Positions 22,141 to 33,115 are shown, counted from the first letter of the stretch. The stretch: 36,991 nt of DNA from Guillardia theta CCMP2712 (GCF_000315625.1 NW_005434475.1:8279-45269), one strand, 5' to 3'. Notes: a model not told the origin generated them from the letters alone. Made by a program: numbers and translations.

Positions 22141-22656
22141 ATGAACGATTTAATTCTTGATGTCGAGAACCAGCCAGCTACTGGAAGGTCCGGTAAAATG
22201 CACATCCAACAACATGTGAATGCAGGACAAGGCAACCGAAGCAAGTCCTCAACGAGAAAGGCACTGGGAGATATCACTAACAGCAGGTTGAATGCCACTC
22301 TGGGTAAGTCTTCGAATACCTCTTTCCCTCGTAGGCAGAATGTCATAGCGTCATCAGCACAAGTGTCACAATTCTCTGTTGCCGCTCAGAAGGTTGATGA
22401 TGCAACTGATGGCGCAACTCGCTGGATGGAGGAGCCTGCTTTCTCGGATCCAGTCTGCGAAAGCGTATTGCGGGACACTCATCAACTCCTGGAGGACAAC
22501 TGTGCATCCAACGAAGAGCTTGTCTTTCCCTCATACCCCACATTTGAACCTGAGATGAACTTAACTTCTAAAGAATGGCATGCTTTTGAAGATGGAGACG
22601 ATTTGAAGGAGCACTACGAAGACTTGACTTTCCCTGAACTGAGTCTGGACGATTGA
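22141..22656 (+). CDS. D-box protein, candidate securin-like regulator
   Basis: Open frame of 171 codons from the Met at 22141, or 193 residues from an upstream in-frame Met at 22075. Residues 39-47 (from 22141) read RKALGDITN, a textbook APC/C destruction box. The middle is Ser/Gln-rich. The C-terminal third is acidic with repeated FP elements (EELVFPSYPTFEPE and EDLTFPELSLDD). A D-box near the N-terminus plus an acidic FP-containing tail in a protein of ~170-200 residues is the general layout of securin, the separase inhibitor. No residue-level homology is strong enough to be sure. Another APC/C substrate with a D-box is equally possible. A perfect GTAAGT donor at 22304 and an acceptor at 22357 would remove exactly 54 nt in frame. 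Confidence 0.5.
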   Translation: MNDLILDVENQPATGRSGKMHIQQHVNAGQGNRSKSSTRKALGDITNSRLNATLGKSSNTSFPRRQNVIASSAQVSQFSVAAQKVDDATDGATRWMEEPAFSDPVCESVLRDTHQLLEDNCASNEELVFPSYPTFEPEMNLTSKEWHAFEDGDDLKEHYEDLTFPELSLDD

Positions 22657-22879
22657 GAGCAGGTCAACAATTATTGTAATTTAATGCTATTCCACAACAT
22701 ACAAGAAGTGAGACAGATTACCTTCTTCTGCTTGTGTAGGACAAACAGTAAACGCAAACATCTTTTAAGATACTGTAACATGCACGCGCATTTTCATCAC
22801 TAGATGATTATATAAGCATGGGCAGTGCTATTGTAGCACCCAACGGACATCACACAATCACGAGCAGCTTTGGAGAACT

Positions 22880-23701
22880 CTAGTTGCTCTTTTTGAAAGG
22901 CCACGAGCCCGAGAGGAAAAGAGAGATCAACTGCAGCACTCTCAGAATTTCGCATAAAGATTTCCATACGGTTTACAATGGTGCCCAGAACAATAAATGG
23001 GCCCATGGATATCAAAAAGCCCTTGAATCCACAGAACCTTCCCAGAAAATAACGTGAGTCGTCAATGCGAAGTTTCAGGCAAGAAAAGACCTTGCCCGAA
23101 AGAAAATGATGTACCAAAGCTGGAGCATTTCATAATTATTCCAGCCATCGTATTTCATGAGATTAAGAGTATGCGCCACGTGATGATTGCAGTTTGGGTA
23201 GATCAAGCAATGTATCTTTTTTCGAAAGTCATCCGCCCCCTGTATTCAGCATGGCAATGAGCGGACAATATCATTCATCAACGGTGTTACCATATCAACA
23301 CACTTGTCCCATCGCTCTTCTGCCGTATTGCCTTCCACAGATGATCTCACTTTGTTTGGATCGAGTGGGAGGTACCTAGTTGCCTACAGGCAGGATTATC
23401 GCGGGAAAGCAACAAGAAGCAAAGTTGGAAGACCTTGCCAAGCATCATTCTTCCTTCTTCAACATAATAAGGACCCTGAAAATCATGTACAATTCCATGG
23501 GAATCACTGCATGAAAATCAGTGAATTCGGCAAAAAAACATTTTCCTCACCATATGCCTGTATGTCCTATCATCGGGATAATCCAAGTGAGCGGAGGGAA
23601 AGGTTGCCACACGATTGAACATGGAAACCTGTTCACAACTCACATCTATGCTCACCATACCTTGTACGAGGTATGGGATCCACTTGCCTGTTCATTTTCA
23701 T
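22880..23701 (-). CDS. TMEM222: TMEM222/RTE1-family (DUF778) membrane protein
   Basis: Integral membrane protein of the conserved eukaryotic family that includes human TMEM222 and plant RTE1 (ER/Golgi; RTE1 acts on an ethylene receptor). Exons: 23701-23661, 23628-23551, 23506-23434, 23383-23291, 23239-23091, 23037-22977, 22930-22880; 181 residues against about 208 in human. Family blocks are clear: RTRFPCSIVWQPFPPLTWII, then PMIGHTGI, DSHGIVHDFQGPYYV, CNHHVAHTLNLMKYDGWNNY, and a C-terminal membrane segment (FLISMGPFIVLGTI) that continues into LISLFLSG. Introns are 32, 44, 50, 51, 53 and 46 nt. Phase closes exactly at a TAG. The 32-nt first intron is forced by homology on both sides. The ATG is 189 bp from the divergent RBM25 start. 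Confidence 0.88.
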
Positions 23702-23890
23702 GTTTATCCCTCCACACTCCTCTTGCATTGCTCTTGAGCTTTGAAGCTGGTGTGCCAAGCGAAATTTCTCTACAAAATTCAAATGTCACAGATATTATTT
23801 CAAGATTTATCATGATTTTTATTTGAATGTAATATCAAATATTTCTACTAAATTTGAATATGTATGTATCATATGAAAAACATATTGAAA
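23702..23890. promoter_or_regulatory. Short divergent intergenic region (TMEM222 / RBM25)
   Basis: Only 189 bp separate two start codons facing away from each other, so the promoters of both genes are packed here. The half next to RBM25 is AT-rich. No specific element could be identified. Confidence 0.4.
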
Positions 23891-26424
23891 ATGCCTGGTC
23901 ACGTGATCACACGCGCCGACGGCATGTCCACGAATGGCTCCGTCCCTGCAGGTCAGAGGCGGGGCAGACCCCTGCCCCCTCCTCCTCCTCCATCCCCCTA
24001 CATGCCCTGCTGCTTCATCTCGTGCCTCTCCGCCTTTCCTCACTTCCTGCCTCTCTCCTCGATATGCGTGGAGCTTCTTATCCGTCCCCTTCAGGGACCG
24101 TGGCACCGCCGAATCCTCAGGCCGCACCAGCACCACCACCGGCAGGCTACGTACCGCCGAGTGCGTGCCAATCAGTTTGCCTCCTTGCATTTAGTTTTGA
24201 TTGCCGATGCAGCATATGCTCCACAACAAGCGTATCCTCAACAGGTGGACTAGTTACACACTTCACTCAGTTGATTTCAATTGCGTCAGGCATATCCAGG
24301 GTATCCTCCAGTTGCTCAGCCCTACGGTCCACTAGCTCGTCAGAATTGAAGACCTCCTGCAGCTAAACCTGCACACAGGCTACCCCCCTCAACCATATGG
24401 ATACCCTCCTCAAGGATACCCAGGATATCCTGCATATCAGGTGAAGCAGCTTGCGCGAAGTGGACGGTTTTCTGATTCAATGATACCGTGTGTGAAAAGG
24501 CGATGCCCCCTGCGACTCCCATGGTTTCACCGCATATTCAGGTTCTCTTTGTTGATGAGAAGGGTGTCGGTGAACAGGTCAGCACAGAGACCGCCAACCA
24601 CCCAGATATCGTTGCCGCCGCCGCCAACAACCAACACTGTTCAATCATTCACCAACACAGGGGTTGAAAAGAAAACTTCACTTTACGTGGGAAAAATTCC
24701 TGAAGGAATTCCGGATGACAAAGTGAAGGAATTACTTGAGGTAAGGTTTGATCATGAACTTGTGGTGAAGTATCTTGTGGCAAGGAGCGTGTAAGCTTGT
24801 GGGAGACTAATGTATAGCAAGGATGATTGTAGTATGATTTCCCCGCTTGCTTTCTTCGATGTTGAAGAACTGCTTCGATGATGACAATCTATGCATTACC
24901 TGGGCTACTCCACGTACGTGGGTCTTGACTTGAATGCTCAAATTATTTGTTCGTGTGATGCAGAATGGAATTCTAATATTTGTATCATTACCATCATCTT
25001 TGTAGTATGTTGATACCATGTAATTGTTCGATTGTTCAAAATTTGTGTTTTTCTCCCTTTTTCGGCCCTATTGAATAACACTTTACGCAAAGATATGCGG
25101 CACAGTCGTTTCATGGAAGCGCGTGGAAGATGTAGAAACCAAAAAGCCGAAAGCATTTGGATTTTGTGAGGTTCATAGATTTGCCATTTCATTTGCGGTA
25201 CTCACTTGAACAGTATGAGAAGGCTGAACACGTCATGCGTGCTTTGCGATTGCTCAATGGATATAAGGTGAAAACCATGCTTTGTGTGCTCCATCCTCTA
25301 CTTTCTATTTCGACTTCAGGCTTGTATTTGATCTGCGTTAGCCTACCTGGTTGCCCGCTCCTGATTTGGATCTTCGTAGATTGGACCAGCTGAGCTCTTG
25401 GTCAAAGTCGACTCAAAGACTCAAGTTTGATCAAACTGGATTCATTCTAGAAGGTGGCCTAATCTTTCTTGTTTCGATAGGCATATTTGGATGATTTTGT
25501 TGTTCGCAAGAAGGCTATTCTTTTGCAAGTGAAGGTGGGCTCATTGATTTTGCTCTGTGGTACACGACTCAATGATTTGTTGCAGGAGAAAGACGCTGCC
25601 GCACATATTGAAGATTTTGACAAATCTCAGGCGGTCGGCGTTTCCCCCCTATTTGTGCGTTTAGGCTTTCTTGTGATCGATTAAACTTCAGGACGAAGAC
25701 GTGCGCGTGGTGGAGGAGCTGAAACGTTTCTACGAAAGGTAAACATCTATGTTGTGTTGACTCCGTAAGTTAACACAAGAAATAGTCTTCAAAAGGATGG
25801 AATTGTTGCTGCTGTTGAACGTAGATTGCAATCAGCAACTGCAGATCCAAAAGAAGAGGGCAAGGAGCGTTCCGGTCGTGACCGTGATAAAGACCGAGAG
25901 CGGCATGTTCTGCTGGGGGGCAATGCTTGTTTCTGATGTTCATTATCAGTGATCGCGAGAGAGACCGGGTTCGCAACAGGGATCGAGATCGAGATAGAGA
26001 CCGGGACCGAGAAAAAGACCGAGAAAAAGACCGAGAAAAAGACCGAGAAAAAGATCGAGAAAAAGACATGGTAGAAAAAGACAGGGAGAAGGAGAAGGAT
26101 CGGGAGAAGGAGAAGGATCGGGAAAAGGACAAGGATCGGGATAGAGATAGGGAACGCGACAGAGACAGAGATCGAGAGAAAGATAGGGATCGTCGCGATA
26201 GGTATGTCTTTCAAATTTGATCTGATCTGAGGTCCAATTACCTGACGTGATCCCACCCTACCAGGTCGCGTGAACGAGACAGACACAAGGATAGACGCAA
26301 ATCCAGGTCACGAGACAGGTTTTCCACTGGTATCGATCAATGATTTCACGCGTGACTGAGTGTGTCAGACGTCGTTCCAGATCTCGTGACCGTGAACGCG
26401 ATCGCTCGCGCGAGCATCGAGAAC

Positions 26425-26476
<52 letters not shown>

Positions 26477-27679
26477 GAAAGATAAGGAAAGAGAAAAAGA
26501 TAGGTAATTCTTATTGGGATGGAATGTTAGGGTCAATAAGATGATTCCGCAGAAAAAGTCGCCGCAGTGAAAAGCAAAGCGACCCTGAGCAAGCTTCGAA
26601 GTTGCTTTGCTTTTTCTGTTCTTGTATATTCAATACTGACATTTGGAATCAGTTTCCTTGCATCCGCACTTGGTGAGGTACGGAACCCATCTGAGCAAGA
26701 TAATGCTGGGAAGCAAGAAGTTGGCGAATCTGTGGATGAATCAGCAATTTTGAAAGTTGATGGGCCTTTGGGCTTGAAGGTAGATGCTGAATTGTGGATA
26801 GGTTTAGCCATGCTCATGCTTCTGCTTCAGTTAGGTGTTGGAGTGAATGCGAAGAAGAGCAGCTCTGCGAAAGTTGCCCCTACTTCGGTTCCGCATGCCA
26901 TGTCAATGCATGAGGTTACTGACACCTTGTAATCAGCTCTTCAATGCGGACGAAGAGGAGGAAGAAAGAGAACGCGAGAAACAACAAGTATGCCATTTTC
27001 TTTCTATATTTGATGTCAGGTCATGTACTGCGGCAGCGAAAGAAGATGAAGATCGAACGCATTGATTATGGTATCCGCGTGTTATTCTCTCGACTTAGTG
27101 TAATCGCGGATGAAGGCGAGCATGCCCTCGACGTTGACAAGAAGAAGGATGCACAAACTGCAAAGAACATCATCGACCAAATTCCCACAGAAATCGAGGA
27201 GCTTTTTGCCTTTCCCGTCAAGTGGGAAGTGCTTGACAAGTACATCTGCATACGTGGTTGGTGTTGCTCGTTTCATGTTCTTTCAGATACAAGTTGGCCG
27301 ACACAAAGCTTCAGCCGTGGGTTCAAAAGAAAATTGCTGAATATCTGGTCAGTTGACTTGATCATGAGCTTTCCTCTGAGAGTTTCTCTCACCTAATGGT
27401 GGACCCCAGGGTGAGGAGGAGCCTACGCTGACCGGCTACATCATTGCTATGATAAAACAGCACAAAACCCCGCAGGTCCTGTAGATATAGATGTCGATTG
27501 TGCATTTGATGTTGCTTACAGGACATTTTGCAAGAAGTGACTGGAATTCTCGACTCGGACTCGCAAATATTTGTTGTCAAGGTACTTATTAATTATCCAG
27601 GGCAAGAAAGGCGTGACGAGAATGTTTGCAGTTGTGGAGGATGATGATCTTCGAGATTCTCAAGGCAGATGCAGTATAG
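23891..27679 (+). CDS. RBM25: RBM25-like splicing factor (RRM, RD/RE-rich, PWI)
   Basis: Nuclear U1-snRNP-associated splicing regulator. The 26 exons total 1,950 nt (649 residues; human about 843): 23891-23951, 24095-24160, 24213-24244, 24290-24326, 24379-24440, 24500-24541, 24588-24740, 25093-25170, 25214-25267, 25481-25534, 25586-25633, 25692-25738, 25786-25906, 25960-26201, 26265-26306, 26369-26503, 26553-26600, 26653-26779, 26831-26887, 26937-26987, 27037-27070, 27116-27239, 27287-27347, 27410-27475, 27522-27581, 27632-27679. A Pro/Tyr/Gln-rich start leads to an RRM (about 132-213) with RNP2 LYVGKIP and RNP1 KAFGFCEY after VVSWKR. Next comes an RD/RE/RK-rich region (about 265-430), FNADEEEEE, and a C-terminal PWI domain with [19 protein letters not shown] and IFVVKLWRMM. 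Exon 14's left edge and intron 13 are approximate. Most introns are 43-63 nt; the longest (352 nt) lies inside the RRM. Confidence 0.93.
26422..26476 (+). repeat. GACAGG hexanucleotide run in RBM25 exon 16
   Basis: About nine tandem copies of gacagg (read as Asp-Arg dipeptides) in the charged low-complexity region. Further upstream, 26008-26068 has repeated gaccgagaaaaa units (Asp-Arg-Glu-Lys). Such tracts are expected in RBM25 but these are pure enough to be length-variable. Confidence 0.9.
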
Positions 27680-27773
27680 CTTGTCTTGTCTGTACACCTT
27701 GAACTTTCGTCACGTAAATGATCAAATTGGATTGAAGCAGAGGAGCCCCATCACGTCTTGTACTTAGTCTCTT

Positions 27774-28379
27774 TCACAGCGTCAGAATCCCCCGGCTCTG
27801 CAACTCCTCTTCCATCTCATGCGCATACATGCCAGCCACTGACATGCCAACGCTTACAATGTCTCTGCGCCGCCAGGCACTCACCTTCTACACTCTCGAT
27901 CTCCTCACCCTAGCAAGGGCCCATGTCAACACCTAAGACCAACATAAGAGACAACCTTGTCGTTGAAGAAGGTGATGGAAGGGCTCAGGCTGCCGTCATC
28001 GTAAAGGCTCAGGCCCAGACTTGGGTAGCTCTTGAGATTGTCGTTAATGAACTTGCGAACCTGCAAGAAACTCTGAGGTCCGCCCAAAGGTTTCTTCTTT
28101 ACCTGCGGGTAGTACTGTCTGCAGATCCCATCACAAACCTTGAGGTCCTGCAACAAACAACAATCTCAGCGGCTCCAACTGCTATCAAGACACGAACAAC
28201 AACCGCTCTTGCTGCCTGCTTGCACCCCTCGTTGGGACACACCTCGACTCTGAACAACAGGAGATGAGCCAGCGTCGAAGTTGATGCCACCAAGGCACTC
28301 ACCTCTTTCTCTCTACTTGTGCACAGAGGACAAGAATGAGGCTCAGGAAGGAGATGAGCGCTAGTCCCTCCCCCCTCAT
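27774..28379 (-). CDS. Sep15/SelM-family ER thioredoxin-like protein, Cys form
   Basis: Predicted small ER-lumenal oxidoreductase-like protein. Exons: 28379-28303, 28249-28204, 28147-28103, 28060-27956, 27909-27885, 27838-27774; 120 residues. The N-terminus is a signal peptide (LALISFLSLILVLCA). After a CPNEGC motif, residues 42-61 read DLKVCDGICRQYYPQVRKFI, which lines up with the redox region of Sep15 (...LEVC-G-U-...FPQV..FV). The tail GEEIESVEVAGMYAHEMEEE resembles the end of SelM. Here the Sec-containing CGU/CGGU motif is replaced by C46-D-G-I-C50. No ER-retention tail is visible. Phase and stop close cleanly. The gene is convergent with RBM25 (94 bp between stops) and starts 47 bp after the stop of the upstream glycosyltransferase gene. 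Family assignment is by eye and needs a profile search. Confidence 0.55.
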
Positions 28380-28426
28380 GAGCGCCTGATCACTCAGAGG
28401 TCAGGAGAGGTCCAAGAGTCACGAGC

Positions 28427-31071
28427 CTAGTTGAGAGCAAGGAAGGAGGAAGCAGCAACAACGAGGGACCCCCCACCCTCCTCTCCTTCATCACCCCTGC
28501 CATCGTCCCAGACCCACCCTCCCCAAAAAGAAGGGTAGTTCTGGTTCTGCCGACCGGTGCCGAAAGGATCAGGGTAGGATGGCCAGGCATGGGGAGCCAC
28601 ATGAGGATGCTGTTGCCACCACAAGGTAGCGAGCGAGAGATGAGAAGAGACAAGGTTTCAGGTTTCTAGGTAGACACTCTTCCATCTAGGTTTCAGGTTT
28701 CTAGGTAGACACTGCTTCCAAGTGACCCTCAAGTCGGACGACCAACTTTGAGGACAACGAGGAGAGCTGCCTTGATCCCCTCCTGTCCTTCCGCAACATC
28801 GACATACACTGTATACACGTGAGTCATCTGCAGCAGAACCTGCGGTGCGCAAGTGAGATGGTGACAAGCCTCTGCTGCAGGTACGTGTGCTTCTTTCATG
28901 GGAGGCTTCCCGACGACGACAAGCGGTAGTCCGTCACGAGCAAAGAGGGCTACATACGAGACTGTTCCGTGCTCACTGAGGATCGTGGTTGCCTGCTTGA
29001 CTGCTTGAACCTGCTCGTGTCTCAGCTGGTGCCGGCGGTTTGGGACGTCATCACCTGTCCAGTCAGCGGGAGGGATGCAGGATTTATGCAGGTAGAGTCG
29101 ATGGGCGTGGAAAACTGTGCCAAGATAACACGGACATCCTCGCAAGCACTCGGCCAGTGAGGAGGATTCATGGCTCCTCGAGCCACCTTGTAGCAAGCCA
29201 GCAGAGATGGCACGCGCCACGCGCCCGCCTCCTTTGTTTCCAGCTGAGGAAGTTTGAGCCCGAGCTGGCGATACGTGTAGTCTCGGAAAACTCGGAGGAC
29301 GGAAGATCTTGGATACTGGAAGCGCAGAGAAAACCTGAGATGCAAGTGAGTTTGTACAAGGGCCGGCAGCGCAGACTCACGCTGAAGCATGACCTGCGAT
29401 CAGATTGCGGAAGCAGATGCCATTGGAAGACGATAATTCCTGTGCGCCAATCAATACAAAGACAAGGGAAGGGAACATTTTCACATCGAGATGCAGCACA
29501 GGACGATGAAAGAAAACACGCATGAGCTCGTTATAATTCTTCCTACAATTTCCAGCACGCGATCTGAAAAATCCGTGAGAGAATTATTTGATGAAAATGT
29601 CTGTAACGAAACCCACGTTCCATCCAACGAACCAGGCAGTCTGCACTTGCTGAGAAGCAAGACCTGCAGGGAATTCAAAACATTCTGTTTCCTGTCATAC
29701 AGTGTTTCCGACGATTTACCTGAGAATCAATCAAGCTCTCATGTCCAAAAGCGCTGGCTGCTTGCATGATTGATACCACCTGGCATCATAGTTCACCTCA
29801 CCTTTGTGCCATCTACAGCGGCACATTGTCCATGATAAAGTGTCCAAAATTGTCGCCAAAGGAAGGTGCGTCCAGAAAGCTGAGATCAACCTGTACAACT
29901 GTCAGAGACTGAAGCAGAAATTGCTCCCGAGCATAGGTACATCTAGGGTTTGAAACCATCTCGGAACGGATTCGTGCATCACAAAAGGGCTCCATGCTTT
30001 TACATTTTCCAGATCATCCTGATCTGAAAGACTGTCAAATGCATTACTAACTTCAAAGATTCTGTTGTTACTTCGGTTCACATCAAGGTACGAGAGATGC
30101 AAAAATCCGTGGCGATGAGAAATCGGCCACTGAATGCATCTATGGTGAACAAGAGCGACTGTTTTCTTCCTCCCGCACTTACACTAGAGAAATTCACTGT
30201 CTGTGGGTCCTTGAAGTAGATAAGCTGTCCTAAGACAAAATCGATTTCAGCCAGTCTCATCAACTATCAACGAATATTTCTGAGCGATGGAAGTAGTGCT
30301 CTTGCATCCACCTCTTGCCCAGCAGACGTGGGAAAAGCGACACACTCGTTGTCCAATCGCATCCGGCCCATAACCATCATCCTAGAACATTTTGAGAACG
30401 AGTATGTGCAACAAATGTCAAACTTTGAAGCCTGCAGAGTGAAGTTTGAATGGGTAGGGCTGATAAGCTGTTAGTCAAAATCTCCTGCAGTAACTCCATG
30501 CGACCTGCACCCCACCCATGCACGCTATGGAGCTGTACGTTTTTGAATTGTACTCGCCATCCTTCAAGATCCTGTTGTTTGGAGTCACTTCATGTAAACT
30601 TTTCAAGCTACTAGTCACCCAAAGGGCACAACTTCGTTGGCTGCGGCATAAGTCAAGTCGGTGTCATAGAACGTGTTCCAAACGTGAAATGTGATACTCT
30701 CAGTCAATTCAACATGCAACCCATACATCTGTACGTCCATGAAGTACGTTCCTTCAAACAGATCCGGCAAGGAGAAGAAAAGATAGTTTTCTTGGACTGA
30801 CTTGTAGTACCAACTTGCTGAGACAATCAGATTACCTGTCATGAAATCAACGCTGAACCTTGCTGTTCATTACGATCTCACCACCAATATTAATTTTGAT
30901 AGAGTAAGGCCCGTCGCTGAGATTATTCATCCCCAAATAAACATCAATATTCGCGTCCAAGATCGCAGCATTGTTTTGGATGCCCTCAATTGACAATTGA
31001 GAGAGTGATCTCTTTGTTAGGAAAATTAAGAGTACGAACGAGAATGAAGATAGTTTTGTCCGTAAGAACAT
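28427..31071 (-). CDS. GT61-like (DUF563) secretory-pathway glycosyltransferase
   Basis: Predicted type II membrane glycosyltransferase of the Golgi or ER; donor and acceptor unknown. Exons: 31071-30882, 30835-30619, 30571-30505, 30459-30424, 30381-30312, 30229-30183, 30129-29941, 29890-29825, 29779-29720, 29663-29520, 29439-29381, 29334-29132, 29054-28885, 28839-28747, 28609-28427; 597 residues. The N-terminus is a basic-hydrophobic signal anchor (RTKLSSFSFVLLIFL). Family-type elements are VCRFSHVCW, FGDNFGHFIMDN at about 283-294, ICFRNLIAG, and LRHEQVQAVKQATTILSEHG running into TVSYVALFARDG near 478, as in GT61/EOGT-like enzymes. All junctions are GT-AG with consistent phase. The last intron (28746-28610, 137 nt) and Trp/Pro-rich last exon are the least certain. 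The terminal frame reads to a TAG at 28427. Confidence 0.78.
28659..28713. repeat. Short direct repeat in the last glycosyltransferase intron
   Basis: The phrase aggtttctaggtagacact (with preceding ggtttc) occurs twice in a row, about 37 bp apart. It accounts for much of the extra length of this intron (137 nt, against about 45-50 nt for most others in the gene). Confidence 0.85.
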
Positions 31072-31881
31072 GTGTTTGATCAACAAAGAAATCTGAGCTT
31101 CCTCTTATCACATTTCCCTACTCGATCCGCCTCTGCTCCATGCCAAGAATTTCATGCTGGCGTGTTTAACCGTTACGACCGCTGCAAGAACAGTTACAAT
31201 CGCAACTTCCTCAACCACTTCTGTTGCAAACGACAAATCTGGGGTCCAATTGGAGCCACCAGTTTCAAAATGTGCCTGAACTGTTCAAAATAGAGAGTCC
31301 CAATTAAATATTGGTTTTTGGGGGAGAATTTCATGAATTACTTGATAAAATTTGAAATGTTATGTTATGCACGAAACCAATTTTCCATCCCAAATGAAAG
31401 AATCAGTTTTTTCTGCACCGAAGCGGCGGCGCAATGGCACAGATGGGACAGCAAGCGACGTGCAGGTGCAGCTGAGAGGCTGAGACGAGAAGATAAATCA
31501 CACACAACCCCTCAGCTCATAGATAATCATACCTTCGTCTTAGGCTCGCCCCCCTGTGGTTATTGAACTCCCCGCAATTGCTCCAACTGACATCCTTCAG
31601 TTTGCTTTTTTCTGCTTCCTTTGTGCCAGGCGGTCGATAGAAACTTAAAAAAACCATTTCGTCGTAACGCCACATCACCTACAACTGAATACCGCTGCTG
31701 TGTTTAAGGCCTGGGGATAATTCGATCTGATTGACAATAGTTGGTCTAATAGCAAAATTGATAGATAATCCACTCCACCGAGTTTCATTTACAATAGGCC
31801 AGGTTAAATTCAACAAAAGTTTCATTTGGAATGTTCCTGGACTAATTTGTACTGTGCGAAGATGCTTTGTTGAAATTCATC
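31072..31881. other. Divergent spacer, nothing recognised
   Basis: About 810 bp between the start of the glycosyltransferase gene (leftward) and the four-pass membrane protein gene (rightward). Open frames are short, and I saw no splice-linked coding pattern or repeat. Promoters of both genes presumably lie here. Confidence 0.5.
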
Positions 31882-33039
31882 ATGGCAATGCAGAACACGG
31901 CTTACCCCACCCCAGACCTAACAGCCAAAAGGCCCTCCGTCGCTCGAGGAAATTCAGATTTGTCAAATCCTTCCCGAGAAACATCTTCGGAAGAAGAAGA
32001 TAAATATGGATCCTTGTATACACAGGCTGGAACTAGACGTGTGACGGTGCAAGATCTCGAAGGCGATTGCTCCCTAACTTTCATGATGTTGGTACCTGAT
32101 ACCTTAGAAGTTATGCTTGAGCACATTTCTGTGCGATTTGGTTATAAGAGTGGAAGATGTTCATTGTACACCAGATATGGAGCACCCGTGGATAACTTGT
32201 ATCTCATTAAGGACGATGAAATACTTTACGCAGCAGATGGAGGGGAATATCCACAACAATTACGCGAAGCTCTGCATCCTGGTTTGGATGAGATAGGCCA
32301 ATGGAGATCAGCTATTATTGAGAGATATCAAGTATGGGGTTGGCCAAGAATAGGACAATTGGTCGGAGGTGAAGAAGTGAGGCTCCGTCTACAAACAGCA
32401 TTTCGTACCAGTGCGCTAATGGGGGGATTGATCTTTGCATTAGATTTTTTTGCATTCATGTATCCTCCTTCTCTAGAAGGGCCTCCATCAAATTGCTCTT
32501 CGACAGACCATGCAGTACGATATCTGCAGGTATGCGATCTTGTTCGAGCATACTTTTGGTTTGCTGGTTTGGGACTTGCACTTTCGATGGTTAATTTGAT
32601 GCTGGCAATTCTTTTGAGTGTACAGTTGAATCTTCTTCCTTCTGAAAGAGATGTTTTCTGGTTTTTAAAGGTATATTTGCATCATGGTTGAAATCCTGAT
32701 CACTGAAATGTTTTCGTAGCAATATGGCCATTGGTTGTTTGGATGGCCCACAACTTGCTTATTGTTTGCCCTATGTTGCACAGCAGGATTCATCATTATT
32801 GGTGCTCTCATAGTCTTTCCTTCTGAGAAGGATTCGTGGGCTTTCGTGGGAATATCGTGCTGCTGCTTCTCTGGTTTGATGTTCTTGTTTTTGACACTCT
32901 CGACCGCCACGTGGAGGCGCATAAATGGAATGGACATAAGAAAGGTGTCATATCTTACTTCTGTGAATTATGTGATGTTGCTTTCAAGGTGTGGCCAGGT
33001 GATCCTTGGCTTGAGCAGACAGTTACCACCTCACTGTAG
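31882..33039 (+). CDS. Four-pass membrane protein with doublecortin/ubiquitin-like N-terminal domain
   Basis: Unrecognised family. Exons are 31882-32670, 32720-32944 and 32989-33039 (introns 49 and 44 nt); 354 residues. After an acidic Ser-rich start (residues 25-40), residues ~52-123 form a compact domain with LEVMLEHISVRFGYKSG, SLYTRYGAPVDNLYLIKDDE and ILYAADGGE. That pattern is like a doublecortin or ubiquitin-like fold (a lone 'LyT..G..v.dl..i.dd..l..a.g.ge' motif). Four predicted membrane helices follow: ~179-196, ~222-248, ~272-296 and ~302-322. The short tail ends in EQTVTTSL. The likely topology puts both ends in the cytosol. It could be a scaffold that links a membrane to microtubules or to ubiquitin-type partners, but that is inference from fold resemblance only. 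First in-frame ATG chosen; a second lies two codons later. Confidence 0.78.
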
Positions 33040-33115
33040 TGCATCCACTAGCATTCGTCATCAGCGCTGAATTTTCTACGCAGGATGAGACCGCATCGAA
33101 GTCGATACGACTCCC

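Noticed and set aside
24741-25092. Extra exon in the 352-nt RBM25 intron
   Set aside because: No frame in the interval adds recognisable RRM sequence, and the flanking exons already join into a complete RRM in phase.
25770-26286. Minus-strand Ser/Phe/Arg-rich frames of 120-165 codons
   Set aside because: They are complements of the Asp-Arg/Glu-Lys codon repeats of RBM25 on the plus strand.
27774-28379. Selenoprotein with an in-frame UGA and SECIS element
   Set aside because: The aligned active-site position is a Cys codon (TGC), and I found no in-frame TGA needed by the spliced model before the stop.
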